Shown: one piece after another, positions 36,252-45,434 of the stretch
How positions within the stretch are numbered: position 1 is the first letter of the stretch
How the letters are laid out: each line of letters starts with the position of its first letter
Assembly: GCA_964649845.1 (NCBI GenBank)
Contig: CAZYSS010000004.1
Location: 1 to 54,788, forward strand
Direction: 5' to 3'
DNA: 54,788 bases
DNA from: RGIG3102 sp964649845
GTDB taxonomy: Bacteria > Bacillota > Clostridia > Oscillospirales > Ruminococcaceae
The notes under the pieces: generated by a model
Database searches by the model: none
What the model was told of the DNA's origin: nothing
The model's input: the letters and a program-made list of their open reading frames with translations, nothing else
Translations under genes and position numbers: made by a program

Positions 36252-37683
36252 TTTTCTCCTTTGCCAGGTCATAATCTGTTTTTTGTTTTCTCCAGCTTGT
36301 TCTCATTATTCCGTCAGAAAACAGATACTTTCGCCCAGATGAAAATATATAGGAATAGTCATATCCGGAGCTGTTTACATTTATAATGTTGATAAACAGA
36401 AACAGTGTTGCAAATGCAAGGCCCGGAATGCCAAACAACCCGGCAAGCAATATATAAATCATTCTGAGAATTATTATTGACTCATAGAATGCAGGTATTA
36501 TAAAAGATGATATGGTCGCCAGTGCACACACAATTAGGATTGAACTGCCTATAAGACCTGCGTTTATGGCTGCATCCCCTATTATCAACGCTGAAACAAT
36601 TGAAACTGAACTGCCTATTGGTGTAGGCAGTCTTAACCCTGCTTCTTTTATAATTTCCAGAAGAACCGTTATCACTATAGCCTCTGCAAACAAAGGCAAC
36701 GGAGTGGCATTCTGGGATGAATAGATATAAAACAGCAGTTTATTTGCCAAGGCCTGGGGTGCATATGAAGTAAAAGCCACATAAAAACCCGGCCGCGCTA
36801 CGGCTATGATGAATGCAATATATCTTAAAAGTCTGATAAACGAGGCAAAATAAGGTCGCTGGGTATAATCATCGTTGGTTATAAAATTTTCGTGAAAAAA
36901 ATAGGGATAAATCATAGCATAAGGTGTGCCGTCCACCATTATTCCTATTTTGCCCTCACACAGTTTTGCACAGAATGTGTCGGGTCTTTCTGTATATCCT
37001 ACAGACTGAAACAGTGATCCACAGGTTTTATCCACAAATGGTGACACATATCCCGCTTCAAATACTGCCGGAAGGTTTACTGATTTTATCCTTTCAATTA
37101 CTTTTTCTGCCAGATTCTGTGGGCAATAGTCAGTATGATAATATACTGTGATTTCTGTTTTTGTTTTCGCGCCAATCTGCATTGCTGTGATAACAAGATT
37201 ATTGCTGCGTATACGGCGGCGTATCATCCCCATATTTTTTCTGCCTGTATCTGTAAAGCTTTCCTTTGAGCCGCGCAGATTACCTTCATTTGTAGGCTTA
37301 TCTACTCCCCTTGCCGGATAACCCTGTACAGGCATTACCATAGCCTTGTCCACACCATCTATAAACAGCAGCGCAAAACCTGCAGTCAGAAAAAACATAG
37401 ACTGATTGAAATTGTCCACAGGTGAAGGATTAAATGGTATGGTTGTATGGTTTTTTATATATTCAAATACTTCCAGTCCGCTTTTCTCTCCAGATAAATT
37501 GTTTAATGGTGACAGAAAAACCTGCCATAGTTTAAGTGAATCTACAAGGTCCTCACACATTACCACTGCACAGTTGCAATCAAAAATCTTTACCGGTTTG
37601 AAAAAGTAATCTACAGAACTATCAAAAAAATTATCAAAATAAGCTTTATTCTTTTCAATTGAAGCAAATAATTTATCATCCAT
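36241..37683 (-). CDS. spore germination receptor subunit, GerAA-like
   Basis: A 480-residue protein with an N-terminal soluble region (about 1-250) and a C-terminal membrane part of four to five segments (about 275-430). The family hallmark NLRGSKESFTDT followed by the MIRRRIRSNNLV stretch lies at about 130-160, and PFVDKT further on. First gene of the A-B-C receptor operon. These operons are usually sigma-G dependent; the 77-base spacer shared with the divergent DUF421 gene has only a loose match (TGTAAAA, 16 bases, CACTATA), which I leave uncalled. Confidence 0.93.
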   Translation of the reverse strand: MDDKLFASIEKNKAYFDNFFDSSVDYFFKPVKIFDCNCAVVMCEDLVDSLKLWQVFLSPLNNLSGEKSGLEVFEYIKNHTTIPFNPSPVDNFNQSMFFLTAGFALLFIDGVDKAMVMPVQGYPARGVDKPTNEGNLRGSKESFTDTGRKNMGMIRRRIRSNNLVITAMQIGAKTKTEITVYYHTDYCPQNLAEKVIERIKSVNLPAVFEAGYVSPFVDKTCGSLFQSVGYTERPDTFCAKLCEGKIGIMVDGTPYAMIYPYFFHENFITNDDYTQRPYFASFIRLLRYIAFIIAVARPGFYVAFTSYAPQALANKLLFYIYSSQNATPLPLFAEAIVITVLLEIIKEAGLRLPTPIGSSVSIVSALIIGDAAINAGLIGSSILIVCALATISSFIIPAFYESIIILRMIYILLAGLFGIPGLAFATLFLFINIINVNSSGYDYSYIFSSGRKYLFSDGIMRTSWRKQKTDYDLAKEKNEN

Positions 37684-37759
37684 ATCCTATCACCCCTGTA
37701 TAGTGTAGTCTTTATGTTTATTTTTACACAACAAAGCAATACTAAACAGAGGTGATTTT

Positions 37760-38413
37760 ATGATTTCTATAATCCTGAGAACTACCATAATGTATGTTAT
37801 CGCTATGTTTTCACTGCGAATTATGGGCAAAAAAAATCTGGGTGAGTTCCAGCCAAGTGATTTTGTATCAACCATGCTTATATCAAATCTTACTTCTATT
37901 GTAATAGAAGCCCCGGAACTGCCCTTGCTTTATTCTGTTGTACCTATATTGATTATTATGTGTTATGAGGTTTTTATATCTGTTGTTGCAAGAAAAAATG
38001 AAAAAATTGCACAGCTGACACAGGGGACGCCTAAAGTGCTGGTATATAATGGAATTATACAGCAGGATATTATGAACGAACTGCGATTTACTGTAAACGA
38101 TATTATGGAAGCTATGCGCTCCAAGGATATTTTTTATCTTGAAGAGGTTAAACTGGCAATAGTTGAGACTACAGGCACAATAAATATATACCCTGACCCG
38201 AACTCCAAAACTAATATAGACAAAGCCGATATTCCTCCTTTTGATATTATTGTAGACGGCAAACCAAGATATGAAAACCTGAACTATGTAAAAAAGGACG
38301 GCAGCTATGTGGAGAAAATTCTGGATAAGGAAAGAAAAAACATAACTGATATACTGCTGTTGCTGATAGACGGTGACGGACAATACAACATTACACTCAA
38401 GGAGAAAATATGA
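37760..38413 (+). CDS. DUF421 family membrane protein (YetF-like)
   Basis: A 217-residue protein with three N-terminal membrane segments (about 5-25, 38-58, 60-78) and a soluble C-terminal part. The family opening LRTTIMYVIAMFSLRIMGKK and the SDFVSTMLISNL block are clear. Some DUF421 proteins are present in spore inner membranes of Bacillus, but the family also occurs in non-sporulating bacteria. It is divergent from the germinant receptor operon and overlaps the DUF4363 gene by 4 bases, so the two are coupled. An AGAGGTGA site precedes the start. Confidence 0.88.
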   Translation: MISIILRTTIMYVIAMFSLRIMGKKNLGEFQPSDFVSTMLISNLTSIVIEAPELPLLYSVVPILIIMCYEVFISVVARKNEKIAQLTQGTPKVLVYNGIIQQDIMNELRFTVNDIMEAMRSKDIFYLEEVKLAIVETTGTINIYPDPNSKTNIDKADIPPFDIIVDGKPRYENLNYVKKDGSYVEKILDKERKNITDILLLLIDGDGQYNITLKEKI

Positions 38414-38772
38414 AACATTTCAGAATATGTGTTGCAATATATCTTTTTATTATTGCAGGTGCCCTGGCATCATATTTATATACCAGAAGTGAAATCCGGC
38501 AACTGATTGCATCCATAGAAAAATACAATACTATACAAACCATCTCTGAAAATGATGAAATCACAATAAAAAGCATTAAAAACAGATTTTTCGACAAAAA
38601 AAATATGCTCCAGTTTTTTATAAACAAGGAGCATATACATCAATTGGAAACAAATATTCTTTTGCTGGAAAACAGCATATTAAACAACAATGCAGATGAG
38701 TGCAGAAAAAACAGCATAGAAGCGCTGATAACGCTGAATCAGATAAATGATTATACCATAGCTGTTGATTAG
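38410..38772 (+). CDS. DUF4363 family protein
   Basis: A 120-residue protein with one N-terminal membrane segment (about 6-24) and a helical remainder exposed outside. It fits the DUF4363 family, which often follows DUF421 in clostridia. Function unknown. Its stop codon overlaps that of nrdR on the other strand (TTAG at 38769-38772), and a likely nrdR terminator lies inside this reading frame at 38596-38636. Confidence 0.8.
   Translation: MKHFRICVAIYLFIIAGALASYLYTRSEIRQLIASIEKYNTIQTISENDEITIKSIKNRFFDKKNMLQFFINKEHIHQLETNILLLENSILNNNADECRKNSIEALITLNQINDYTIAVD
38596..38636 (-). terminator. probable nrdR terminator inside the opposing DUF4363 gene
   Basis: Read on the minus strand, ATATGCTCC (38628-38636) pairs with GGAGCATAT (38603-38611). 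An inner GTTT/AAAC helix extends the stem, and seven T follow (38596-38602). It lies 132 bases past the nrdR stop codon, and no other terminator-like structure is nearer. The fold is as good as the other terminators here, although it is protein-coding on the plus strand. Confidence 0.65.
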
Positions 38773-39230
38773 CCGTTTTTCTTTTTGAGCAGTTCGCTGA
38801 GTTCTTCAAAAAATGTATTTACATCGCTGAACTGTCTGTAAACAGATGCAAAGCGAACATAAGCAACCTCATCCAGCTTTTTAAGTTCTTCCATTACCAT
38901 TTCACCCAGGTCAACTGAAGATATTTCAGTTTTAAGGCTGTTGACTATTTTGTATTCAATTCGGTCAACAGCTTTTTCCAGGTCCTGAATAGAAACCTGG
39001 CGTTTTTCGCAAGACTTTATCATACCGTTGAGAAGTTTGTCGCGGTTGAAAGCCTGGATAGAACCATCTTTCTTTTTAACCATAATAGGAGTTGTTTCAA
39101 CTATTTCAAATGTGGTAAATCTTTTACCGCAACTGATACATTCTCTGCGTCTGCGGATTCTTTCACCGTCTTCTGTTGGTCTGGAGTCAACAACTTTGCT
39201 GTCATAGCCACCACAAAATGGACATTTCAT
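38769..39230 (-). CDS. nrdR: transcriptional repressor NrdR
   Basis: Represses ribonucleotide reductase genes when deoxynucleotides are plentiful. The 153-residue protein has an N-terminal zinc ribbon (Cys3, Cys6, Cys31, Cys34) and an ATP-cone domain from about residue 49 (VKKKDGSIQAFNRDKL). Length is typical. It has its own promoter and ends head-on with DUF4363. No ribonucleotide reductase gene is in the window. Confidence 0.97.
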   Translation of the reverse strand: MKCPFCGGYDSKVVDSRPTEDGERIRRRRECISCGKRFTTFEIVETTPIMVKKKDGSIQAFNRDKLLNGMIKSCEKRQVSIQDLEKAVDRIEYKIVNSLKTEISSVDLGEMVMEELKKLDEVAYVRFASVYRQFSDVNTFFEELSELLKKKNG

Positions 39231-39265
39231 AATATAAACCTCTGAATTTATTATTCCTGTAATTA

Positions 39266-39294
39266 ATTGTATATATTTATTCAGTTTAAAGCAA
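39266..39294 (-). promoter_or_regulatory. sigma-A promoter of nrdR
   Basis: Minus strand: TTGCTT (39289-39294), 17 bases, TACAAT (39266-39271). I see no obvious NrdR box overlapping it. No terminator is visible between the upstream TIM-barrel gene and this promoter, so some read-through from polC is possible. Confidence 0.65.
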
Positions 39295-39297
39295 TAG

Positions 39298-40077
39298 TCA
39301 GATTATATTTTTCAATAATTCAAGAGAATCAACAAGACTGTCTTCTTCCGGAATATTCTCTTTATAAACCTCAATAAGAATATCGTTCACACCATACTTT
39401 TCTGATACATATTCAAAAAGCTTTTTGTAATCAAAATTGCCTGTACCGGGAAGCAGACTGTTTTCTTCCATTGTAAAATCACTGATATGAATATGGCTGA
39501 TTCTGTCTCCCATAAGGTCAACCATTTCATAAATATCCTGTTTTGCCCTTACAGCCTGTTTGATATCAAATACGAATTTCACATCTTCATCTGCATATTG
39601 CCTGAATTTGTGCAGGTTTTCAATATATCCGCATTTGTATTTTACCACATTTTCCTGACACACGTACACGCCGTACTCCCTGGCTTTACGGGAGATGAGA
39701 TTGAATATTTGTGTATATTTCTCCATACTCATATATTCCGCCCAGTCATGGCAGCCGTGTATCACAACATACTGTGCACCAAGTATCTGGCAGGCCCTGA
39801 AATACTTTTCATAATATATTATAGAATCTTCCAGCTTGTGTTCAGTTTTGGCCCAGAACATAAATGTTTCTATAGCAGAGGTAAAAGGATGAACTGAAAT
39901 CACCCTTATACCATACTGTTCTGCAATGTTTTTCAGATTATACAGATAACTTTCATTCAGCTGACTGTCTGTATTGAAAAATACCTCTGTGCTTTTTGCA
40001 CCAAGCATCCCTATAGCTTTCAGCGATTCATCAGGATTCCGTGGAAAAAAACATCCTGTAGAAATACCTATATTCAA
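39298..40077 (-). CDS. sugar phosphate isomerase/epimerase-like TIM-barrel protein
   Basis: A 259-residue protein of the xylose isomerase-like TIM-barrel superfamily, which also includes endonuclease IV. Likely metal ligands are visible in the expected order: Glu in CQENVVK, Asp in FVFDIKQ, His in HIHISD, and Glu near the end in LIEVYKE. That set is shared by sugar epimerases and AP endonucleases, so the substrate cannot be set from sequence. Eleven bases after polC, so probably on the same transcript. Confidence 0.75.
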   Translation of the reverse strand: MNIGISTGCFFPRNPDESLKAIGMLGAKSTEVFFNTDSQLNESYLYNLKNIAEQYGIRVISVHPFTSAIETFMFWAKTEHKLEDSIIYYEKYFRACQILGAQYVVIHGCHDWAEYMSMEKYTQIFNLISRKAREYGVYVCQENVVKYKCGYIENLHKFRQYADEDVKFVFDIKQAVRAKQDIYEMVDLMGDRISHIHISDFTMEENSLLPGTGNFDYKKLFEYVSEKYGVNDILIEVYKENIPEEDSLVDSLELLKNII

Positions 40078-40088
40078 AAAATCACCTC

Positions 40089-43000
40089 TTAATCTGTAAA
40101 GAATGATACCTGGTTTGTTCTTGGCATATCACCCAATGCGCCAACTTCGTAAAGTGTGTCTATAACCGCAGAAGAAACACCTGAGGCTTTCTGGAAATCT
40201 TCTACAGAAAGGAACTCTGTGTTTTCTCTGCAAGCATTTTCCAGCTGCATCGCAGCAGTTTCGCCTACACCTTTAAGCGACATATATGGCAGGCGGATTT
40301 TACCATCTACTACTGCATATTTTTTGGCCTGACTTTCCCCAAGCTTGATAGGCAGGAATTCATAGCCGCGGGCCAGCATTTCACAAACCATCTGCAGTGA
40401 TGTGCGCAATTCTTCATCTTTTGCTGTTTTTTCTATACGTAGTCTTGCTGTAACATCCTTAAGCTTTTTAGTTGCAAGTGCCCTGCCGCCAACAGCTGCT
40501 TCATAATCAATAGCTTCACCACGTACTGTAAAATATGTAGCGTAGAATTCTATCGGATAATACAGCTTGAACCACATAAGACGAATTGCAGCCATAAGAT
40601 AGGCGACAGCGTGAGCTTTAGGGAACATATATTTGATTTTTTTACAGCTTTCAATATACCAGTCTTCTACCCCGTGGCCACGCAGCATATCTTCAGTTTC
40701 TGCGTTGAATTCTTTTGCCGCTTTGCCCTTACGGGTTATTTCCATAATTTTGAAAGCTTTGGCTTTATCTACACCCTTTTTGATAAGAGTGAGCATAATA
40801 TCATCACGTGTACCGATAACTTCTGAAATTGTACAGGTTTTGTTTTTTATAAGTTCCTGTGCATTGCCAATCCATACGTCTGTGCCGTGTGAAAGGCCGG
40901 AAATCTGTATAAGGTCAGCAAAAGTCTGCGGCTGTGCCTCTATAAGCATCTGGCGTACAAAGTCTGTACCCAGTTCAGGAATACCAAAAGTGGCAGTCTG
41001 GCTCTGGATATCATCCGGTGATACACCTATAGGCTCTGTGCTTGTAAGCATTTTATAGACACGCTTGTCATTCATCGGTACATCCGCCATTTTGATACCG
41101 GTCAGGTCTTCCAGATGTTTATACATTGTAGGAACATCGTGTCCAAGAATATCAAGCTTAAGCAGGGTATCGTGTAAATATTTAAATTCAAAGTGTGTTG
41201 TTATAACACCTTTTTCTTTTGAGTCTGCCGGATGCTGTACCGGACAGAAATCATATACTTCGTAATTGGATGGTACAACAACCATACCGCCAGGGTGCTG
41301 ACCGGTGGTTTTCTTTACACCGGAACAGCCAAGTGTAAGACGGTTTTCTTCAGCTTTGTTTTTAGTCAGACCACGTTCATCAAGATATTTCTTTACATAG
41401 CCATATGCAGTCTTGTCCTGCAGAGCAGAAACTGTGCCGGCTTTAAATACATATTCGTGACCGAACAGGTCTTCTGTATAGCGGTGTGCTTGAGACTGAT
41501 ATTCGCCGGAAAAGTTAAGGTCAATATCCGGTTCCTTGTCGCCATTGAAACCAAGGAAAGTTTCAAACGGGATATCATTGCCGTCACCATACATTTTTTC
41601 ACCGCAAACAGGACAGTACTTGTCTTCCAGGTCAAAGCCTGTAAGCACTTCTTTAGGCACATTGAAATCTGAATAGCGGCATTTTTTGCACAGCCAGTGC
41701 GGCGGCAGCGGATTAACCTCTGAAATACCGGAGAAAAACGCCAGTGATGATGAACCAACAGACCCACGGGAACCTACCAGATAGCCGTTTTCCTCACTGT
41801 TGGCTACAAGCTTTTTGGCAATTACATAAAGAACAGCATAACCATGCTGAATAACGCTGTTAAGCTCTTTTTCCACTCGTTCAACAATAAGCTGCGGAGG
41901 GTTCTCCCCATAAAGATTGTGCAGCTTTTTATATGTGGCTTCGCGCAGTTCTTCTTCTGCGCCATCAATACTTGGCGGGAATGTGCCTTTTGGTATAGCA
42001 CGGATTCCCGGTTCAATCATGTCTGTAATAAGATTTGTATTTGTTACTACAACCTCATATGCTTTTTCTTCACCAAGATAGCTGAATTCTTTCAGCATTT
42101 CTTCAGTGGTTCTGAAATAAAGCGGTGCCTGCTGGTCTGCATCTGAAAAACCCATACCAGCCATAAGAATAGCACGGTACTGTGCATCCTCCATAGAAAG
42201 GAAGTGCACGTCACCTGTAGCAACCACCGGCTTGCCCAGTTCATCACCAAGACGCACTATCAGCTTATTATATTCTTCAAGAACAGCATTTGACTCTACT
42301 TTGCCGTCACGAACCATAAATTCATTGTTGCCAAGAGGCTGTATCTCAAGAAAATCATAAAAATCAGCAATTTTAAGCAGTTCATCATAGCTTCTGCCGT
42401 CCACAATAGCTCTGTAAAGCTCACCTGCTTCACAGGCTGAACCGATAATCAGACCCTCTCTGTGTTTTATTATTTCACTTTTGGGCATACGTGGTGTTTT
42501 GAAAAAGTAATTCAGATGCCCAAAGGAAATAAGCTTATACAGATTTTTAACCCCAATCTGTGATTTTGCAAGAAGAATAATATGATTGCTTCTTCTTGGC
42601 AGTTTTTCAGTACTGCTCAAATCTGAGTTTATTTTTTCAATATCATATATTTCCTGTTTTTCCAGGTCTTCTATAAGTCCATAGAAAATTCTGGAAAGCA
42701 TTATAGCATCATCAGTTGCACGATGGTGATTGAAATTACCAAGGTTATAGTGTCCAGCTAATGTATCAAGCTTATGATTTTTTAGATCCTGCAGAAGATT
42801 TCTTGCCAGTGGCAGTGTATCAAGGAACTGATATTTAAACTCAATTCCCACTTTCGCAGCATTTACTTTTAAAAAGTTTACGTCAAATCCTGCAGCATTA
42901 TGTGCCACGAGAATACTGTCACCAATAAAATCTTTAAACATCTCCATAGCCTGTTTCTGGCCTGGAGCACCTTTTACCATATCATCAGTGATGCCTGTAA

Positions 43001-44369
43001 GCTGAACAATATTTGCAGGAATAGGTTTGCCGGGGTCTGCATATGTGTGGAATTCCTGCAGCACTTCCCCGTCTTTCCAACGGATGGCACCTATTTCTGT
43101 GATAGTTTCACTGTTTGGGTTAAGACCAGTGCTTTCTATGTCAAAGATAACAAATTCTGTTTCTCTTAATTTACCCGTGGTATCGCCCTGATAAACATTT
43201 ACAACATTGTCTACCAGATAACCTTCACAGCCGTAAATAACTTTAAACTCAGGGTCTTCCTTCTGAATTTTATCACATTCCAGCATAGCCTGAGGGAAGC
43301 CCTGTGCTACACCGTGGTCTGTAATGGCAACTGCCCTGTGCCCCAGTTTATATGCATAACGCACAGCTTCATCCGGCGCAATCAGCGCATCCATTGCAGA
43401 AAGCTTTGTATGCAGATGCAGTTCTACACGTTTTACTTCAGCATTGTCCTTTTTAGGTTTCAGGTCAAACGTAATAATGTCGTACGGCATAATTACATAA
43501 TCGCGCTCATACTTGTCCATCTGGCAGTCACCGCGCACAAGGAAATGCATACCCGGTTTCACGCTGTCATATTTATCAAAATTCTTTTCATTAGGGTCAA
43601 GAAGAATTTTGACATTGATAGAATTTGTGCCGTCTGTAATGGAATAAATATAAATTTTTCTGAAGTTCCCCTGCTGTGCAACAGCAAAAACTTTACCCCA
43701 GACCATAACTTTTCCATTCTGGGTAAGAGCATCATCTATAGATATAACATTTTTAGGGGCTGTATATTTGCCCATAAATACTTTTACAGAATTATCTTTG
43801 ATGTCAAGTCCATCAATTGTAAAGTCTGTATACTGTGCTTTTTTCTCCACCATTTTTACCACAGGCGGAAGAATGACAGCCGGTTCGTTTTCTTCTTCGC
43901 ACTCTGTTTTAACAAGACGTACAGGAATAATAGTCCCTGTCATCCGCAGTATATATTCTGAAAATGCGTTTTCAAAATCACAGCCTTTGAGAAAACCATA
44001 ACCTTTGCTCACTGTAACATACATCAGGTTATTATCAAAACTCACTTCTGAATTTTTGAAAAAATTCACAGGAATATTTGATATATTATCACAGAAATGC
44101 TGTACCAGAGTCATCAGATGTCTTGTGGAAAAAGTCCCGAAATCAAATTTATTTAGAATTGATATGGAATATTCCGGGTATTTATTTGCCAGAAAGGCAG
44201 CAAAATCCTCTACTGCCACATAAGGGATAAGCCGTGATGATGAAATCACGGCTGAAATATGTGAATTTTTACGGGTTACATCTATCTTTTCAAGCATAAC
44301 CCCGTTGAATTCATTTATATAATTAGGATTGTTGTAATCATTAAAAATTGAAAGTATTAAATTACTCAC
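40089..44369 (-). CDS. polC: DNA polymerase III PolC-type alpha subunit
   Basis: Main replicative polymerase of low-GC Gram-positives, with built-in proofreading. The 1426-residue protein is close to the Bacillus length. Order: N-terminal domain, OB fold (about 215-300), PHP domain (HLHTKLSAMD, 318-327) split by a DEDD-type 3'-5' exonuclease (DIESTGLN from 410; later HNAAGFD and HRATDDA), then the zinc-finger cysteines (CKKCRYSDF...CPVCGEK). The palm carries PDIDLNF, and helix-hairpin-helix elements follow. Overlaps ispG by 8 bases. In Bacillus proS sits upstream; here ispG does. Confidence 0.98.
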   Translation of the reverse strand: MSNLILSIFNDYNNPNYINEFNGVMLEKIDVTRKNSHISAVISSSRLIPYVAVEDFAAFLANKYPEYSISILNKFDFGTFSTRHLMTLVQHFCDNISNIPVNFFKNSEVSFDNNLMYVTVSKGYGFLKGCDFENAFSEYILRMTGTIIPVRLVKTECEEENEPAVILPPVVKMVEKKAQYTDFTIDGLDIKDNSVKVFMGKYTAPKNVISIDDALTQNGKVMVWGKVFAVAQQGNFRKIYIYSITDGTNSINVKILLDPNEKNFDKYDSVKPGMHFLVRGDCQMDKYERDYVIMPYDIITFDLKPKKDNAEVKRVELHLHTKLSAMDALIAPDEAVRYAYKLGHRAVAITDHGVAQGFPQAMLECDKIQKEDPEFKVIYGCEGYLVDNVVNVYQGDTTGKLRETEFVIFDIESTGLNPNSETITEIGAIRWKDGEVLQEFHTYADPGKPIPANIVQLTGITDDMVKGAPGQKQAMEMFKDFIGDSILVAHNAAGFDVNFLKVNAAKVGIEFKYQFLDTLPLARNLLQDLKNHKLDTLAGHYNLGNFNHHRATDDAIMLSRIFYGLIEDLEKQEIYDIEKINSDLSSTEKLPRRSNHIILLAKSQIGVKNLYKLISFGHLNYFFKTPRMPKSEIIKHREGLIIGSACEAGELYRAIVDGRSYDELLKIADFYDFLEIQPLGNNEFMVRDGKVESNAVLEEYNKLIVRLGDELGKPVVATGDVHFLSMEDAQYRAILMAGMGFSDADQQAPLYFRTTEEMLKEFSYLGEEKAYEVVVTNTNLITDMIEPGIRAIPKGTFPPSIDGAEEELREATYKKLHNLYGENPPQLIVERVEKELNSVIQHGYAVLYVIAKKLVANSEENGYLVGSRGSVGSSSLAFFSGISEVNPLPPHWLCKKCRYSDFNVPKEVLTGFDLEDKYCPVCGEKMYGDGNDIPFETFLGFNGDKEPDIDLNFSGEYQSQAHRYTEDLFGHEYVFKAGTVSALQDKTAYGYVKKYLDERGLTKNKAEENRLTLGCSGVKKTTGQHPGGMVVVPSNYEVYDFCPVQHPADSKEKGVITTHFEFKYLHDTLLKLDILGHDVPTMYKHLEDLTGIKMADVPMNDKRVYKMLTSTEPIGVSPDDIQSQTATFGIPELGTDFVRQMLIEAQPQTFADLIQISGLSHGTDVWIGNAQELIKNKTCTISEVIGTRDDIMLTLIKKGVDKAKAFKIMEITRKGKAAKEFNAETEDMLRGHGVEDWYIESCKKIKYMFPKAHAVAYLMAAIRLMWFKLYYPIEFYATYFTVRGEAIDYEAAVGGRALATKKLKDVTARLRIEKTAKDEELRTSLQMVCEMLARGYEFLPIKLGESQAKKYAVVDGKIRLPYMSLKGVGETAAMQLENACRENTEFLSVEDFQKASGVSSAVIDTLYEVGALGDMPRTNQVSFFTD

Positions 44370-45423
44370 TTTTTTCCTCTAAATAACTGTAAATATCTTT
44401 TACAAATTCATCAATAAAGTCACCTTTGAGAACTTTTACCTTTTCACCTTTTTTGAAAAGCACAGCATTGTCAACACCGCAGGCGATGCCTATATCAGCC
44501 TCTCTTGCTTCACCAGGGCCATTTACTGCACATCCCATAACAGCAACTTTAATGTCTTTATTGATACCTTTTAACCTTTCTTCAACCTGTGTTGCGATTG
44601 CTGCCACATCCAGGTTTGTTCTGCCGCAGGTAGGACAGGAAATAATTTCCGGACCAGGTACTTTATATCCTGCTGCACGGAGAATATCAAAGCCTGCAGG
44701 AATTTCTTTCAATGGTGAGTCTGTAAGGCTTACTCTCAATGTGTCACCAATACCATCCATCAGCAATGCCCCGATACCCATACCGGACTTGATAAGTCCC
44801 ATACGATATGTACCTGCCTCTGTAACCCCAAGATGCAATGGATAGTCACACATAGAATCCAGCTGGCGGTATGCCTGCACCATTGTAGGAACATTGGAAG
44901 ATTTGATAGAAACTATAATATCATTGAAATCAAATTTTTCCAGAAGTCTTATATGATACATAGCGCTTTCGCATAGCGCATCAGGTGTTGGTGCACCGTG
45001 TTTTGCAAGGATATGTTTTTCAAGACTGCCTGCATTTACGCCGATTCTGATTGGAACATTGTGTGACTGACAAGCTTTTACTACCCGTTTTACCCTGTCG
45101 TCATCACCAATGTTGCCAGGATTGATACGCACTTTATCAACACCTGCTTCAACAGCAGCAAGTGCTATCCTGTAATCAAAATGAATATCAGCCACCAGAG
45201 GAATCTTTATTTCCTTTTTGATAGCTTCAATCAGGCGCACATCCTCCAGGGATGGTACACTTATACGTACAATCTGACAGCCTTCTTTTTCAAGAGCAAC
45301 TGCCTGCCGTACATTGCCTGCAACATCATTTGATTTAACATTCAGCATACTCTGTACAAGAATAGGATTGTTGCCACCAAGATAAATATTGCCTACTTTT
45401 ACCTGTCTTTTTTCATGTCTCAT
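44362..45423 (-). CDS. ispG: 4-hydroxy-3-methylbut-2-enyl-diphosphate synthase
   Basis: Iron-sulfur enzyme of the MEP pathway (GcpE). The 353-residue protein shows the iron-sulfur ligands in CPTCGRTNLD and in MGCAVNGPGEA, and the VADIHFDYRIALAA segment. I choose the ATG at 45421-45423, with GGTGA upstream, over an ATG 12 bases earlier that overlaps the rseP stop and has no site. Confidence 0.96.
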   Translation of the reverse strand: MRHEKRQVKVGNIYLGGNNPILVQSMLNVKSNDVAGNVRQAVALEKEGCQIVRISVPSLEDVRLIEAIKKEIKIPLVADIHFDYRIALAAVEAGVDKVRINPGNIGDDDRVKRVVKACQSHNVPIRIGVNAGSLEKHILAKHGAPTPDALCESAMYHIRLLEKFDFNDIIVSIKSSNVPTMVQAYRQLDSMCDYPLHLGVTEAGTYRMGLIKSGMGIGALLMDGIGDTLRVSLTDSPLKEIPAGFDILRAAGYKVPGPEIISCPTCGRTNLDVAAIATQVEERLKGINKDIKVAVMGCAVNGPGEAREADIGIACGVDNAVLFKKGEKVKVLKGDFIDEFVKDIYSYLEEKSE

Positions 45424-45434
45424 ATTTTTCACCA

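Noticed and set aside
37699..37728. sigma-G-like promoter for the gerA-type operon (TGTAAAA, 16 bases, CACTATA)
   Set aside because: Too far from consensus and one base short in spacing to list as a feature.
43314..43961. 215-residue plus-strand open frame opposite polC
   Set aside because: Antisense shadow of the PolC N-terminal half; composition is not protein-like.
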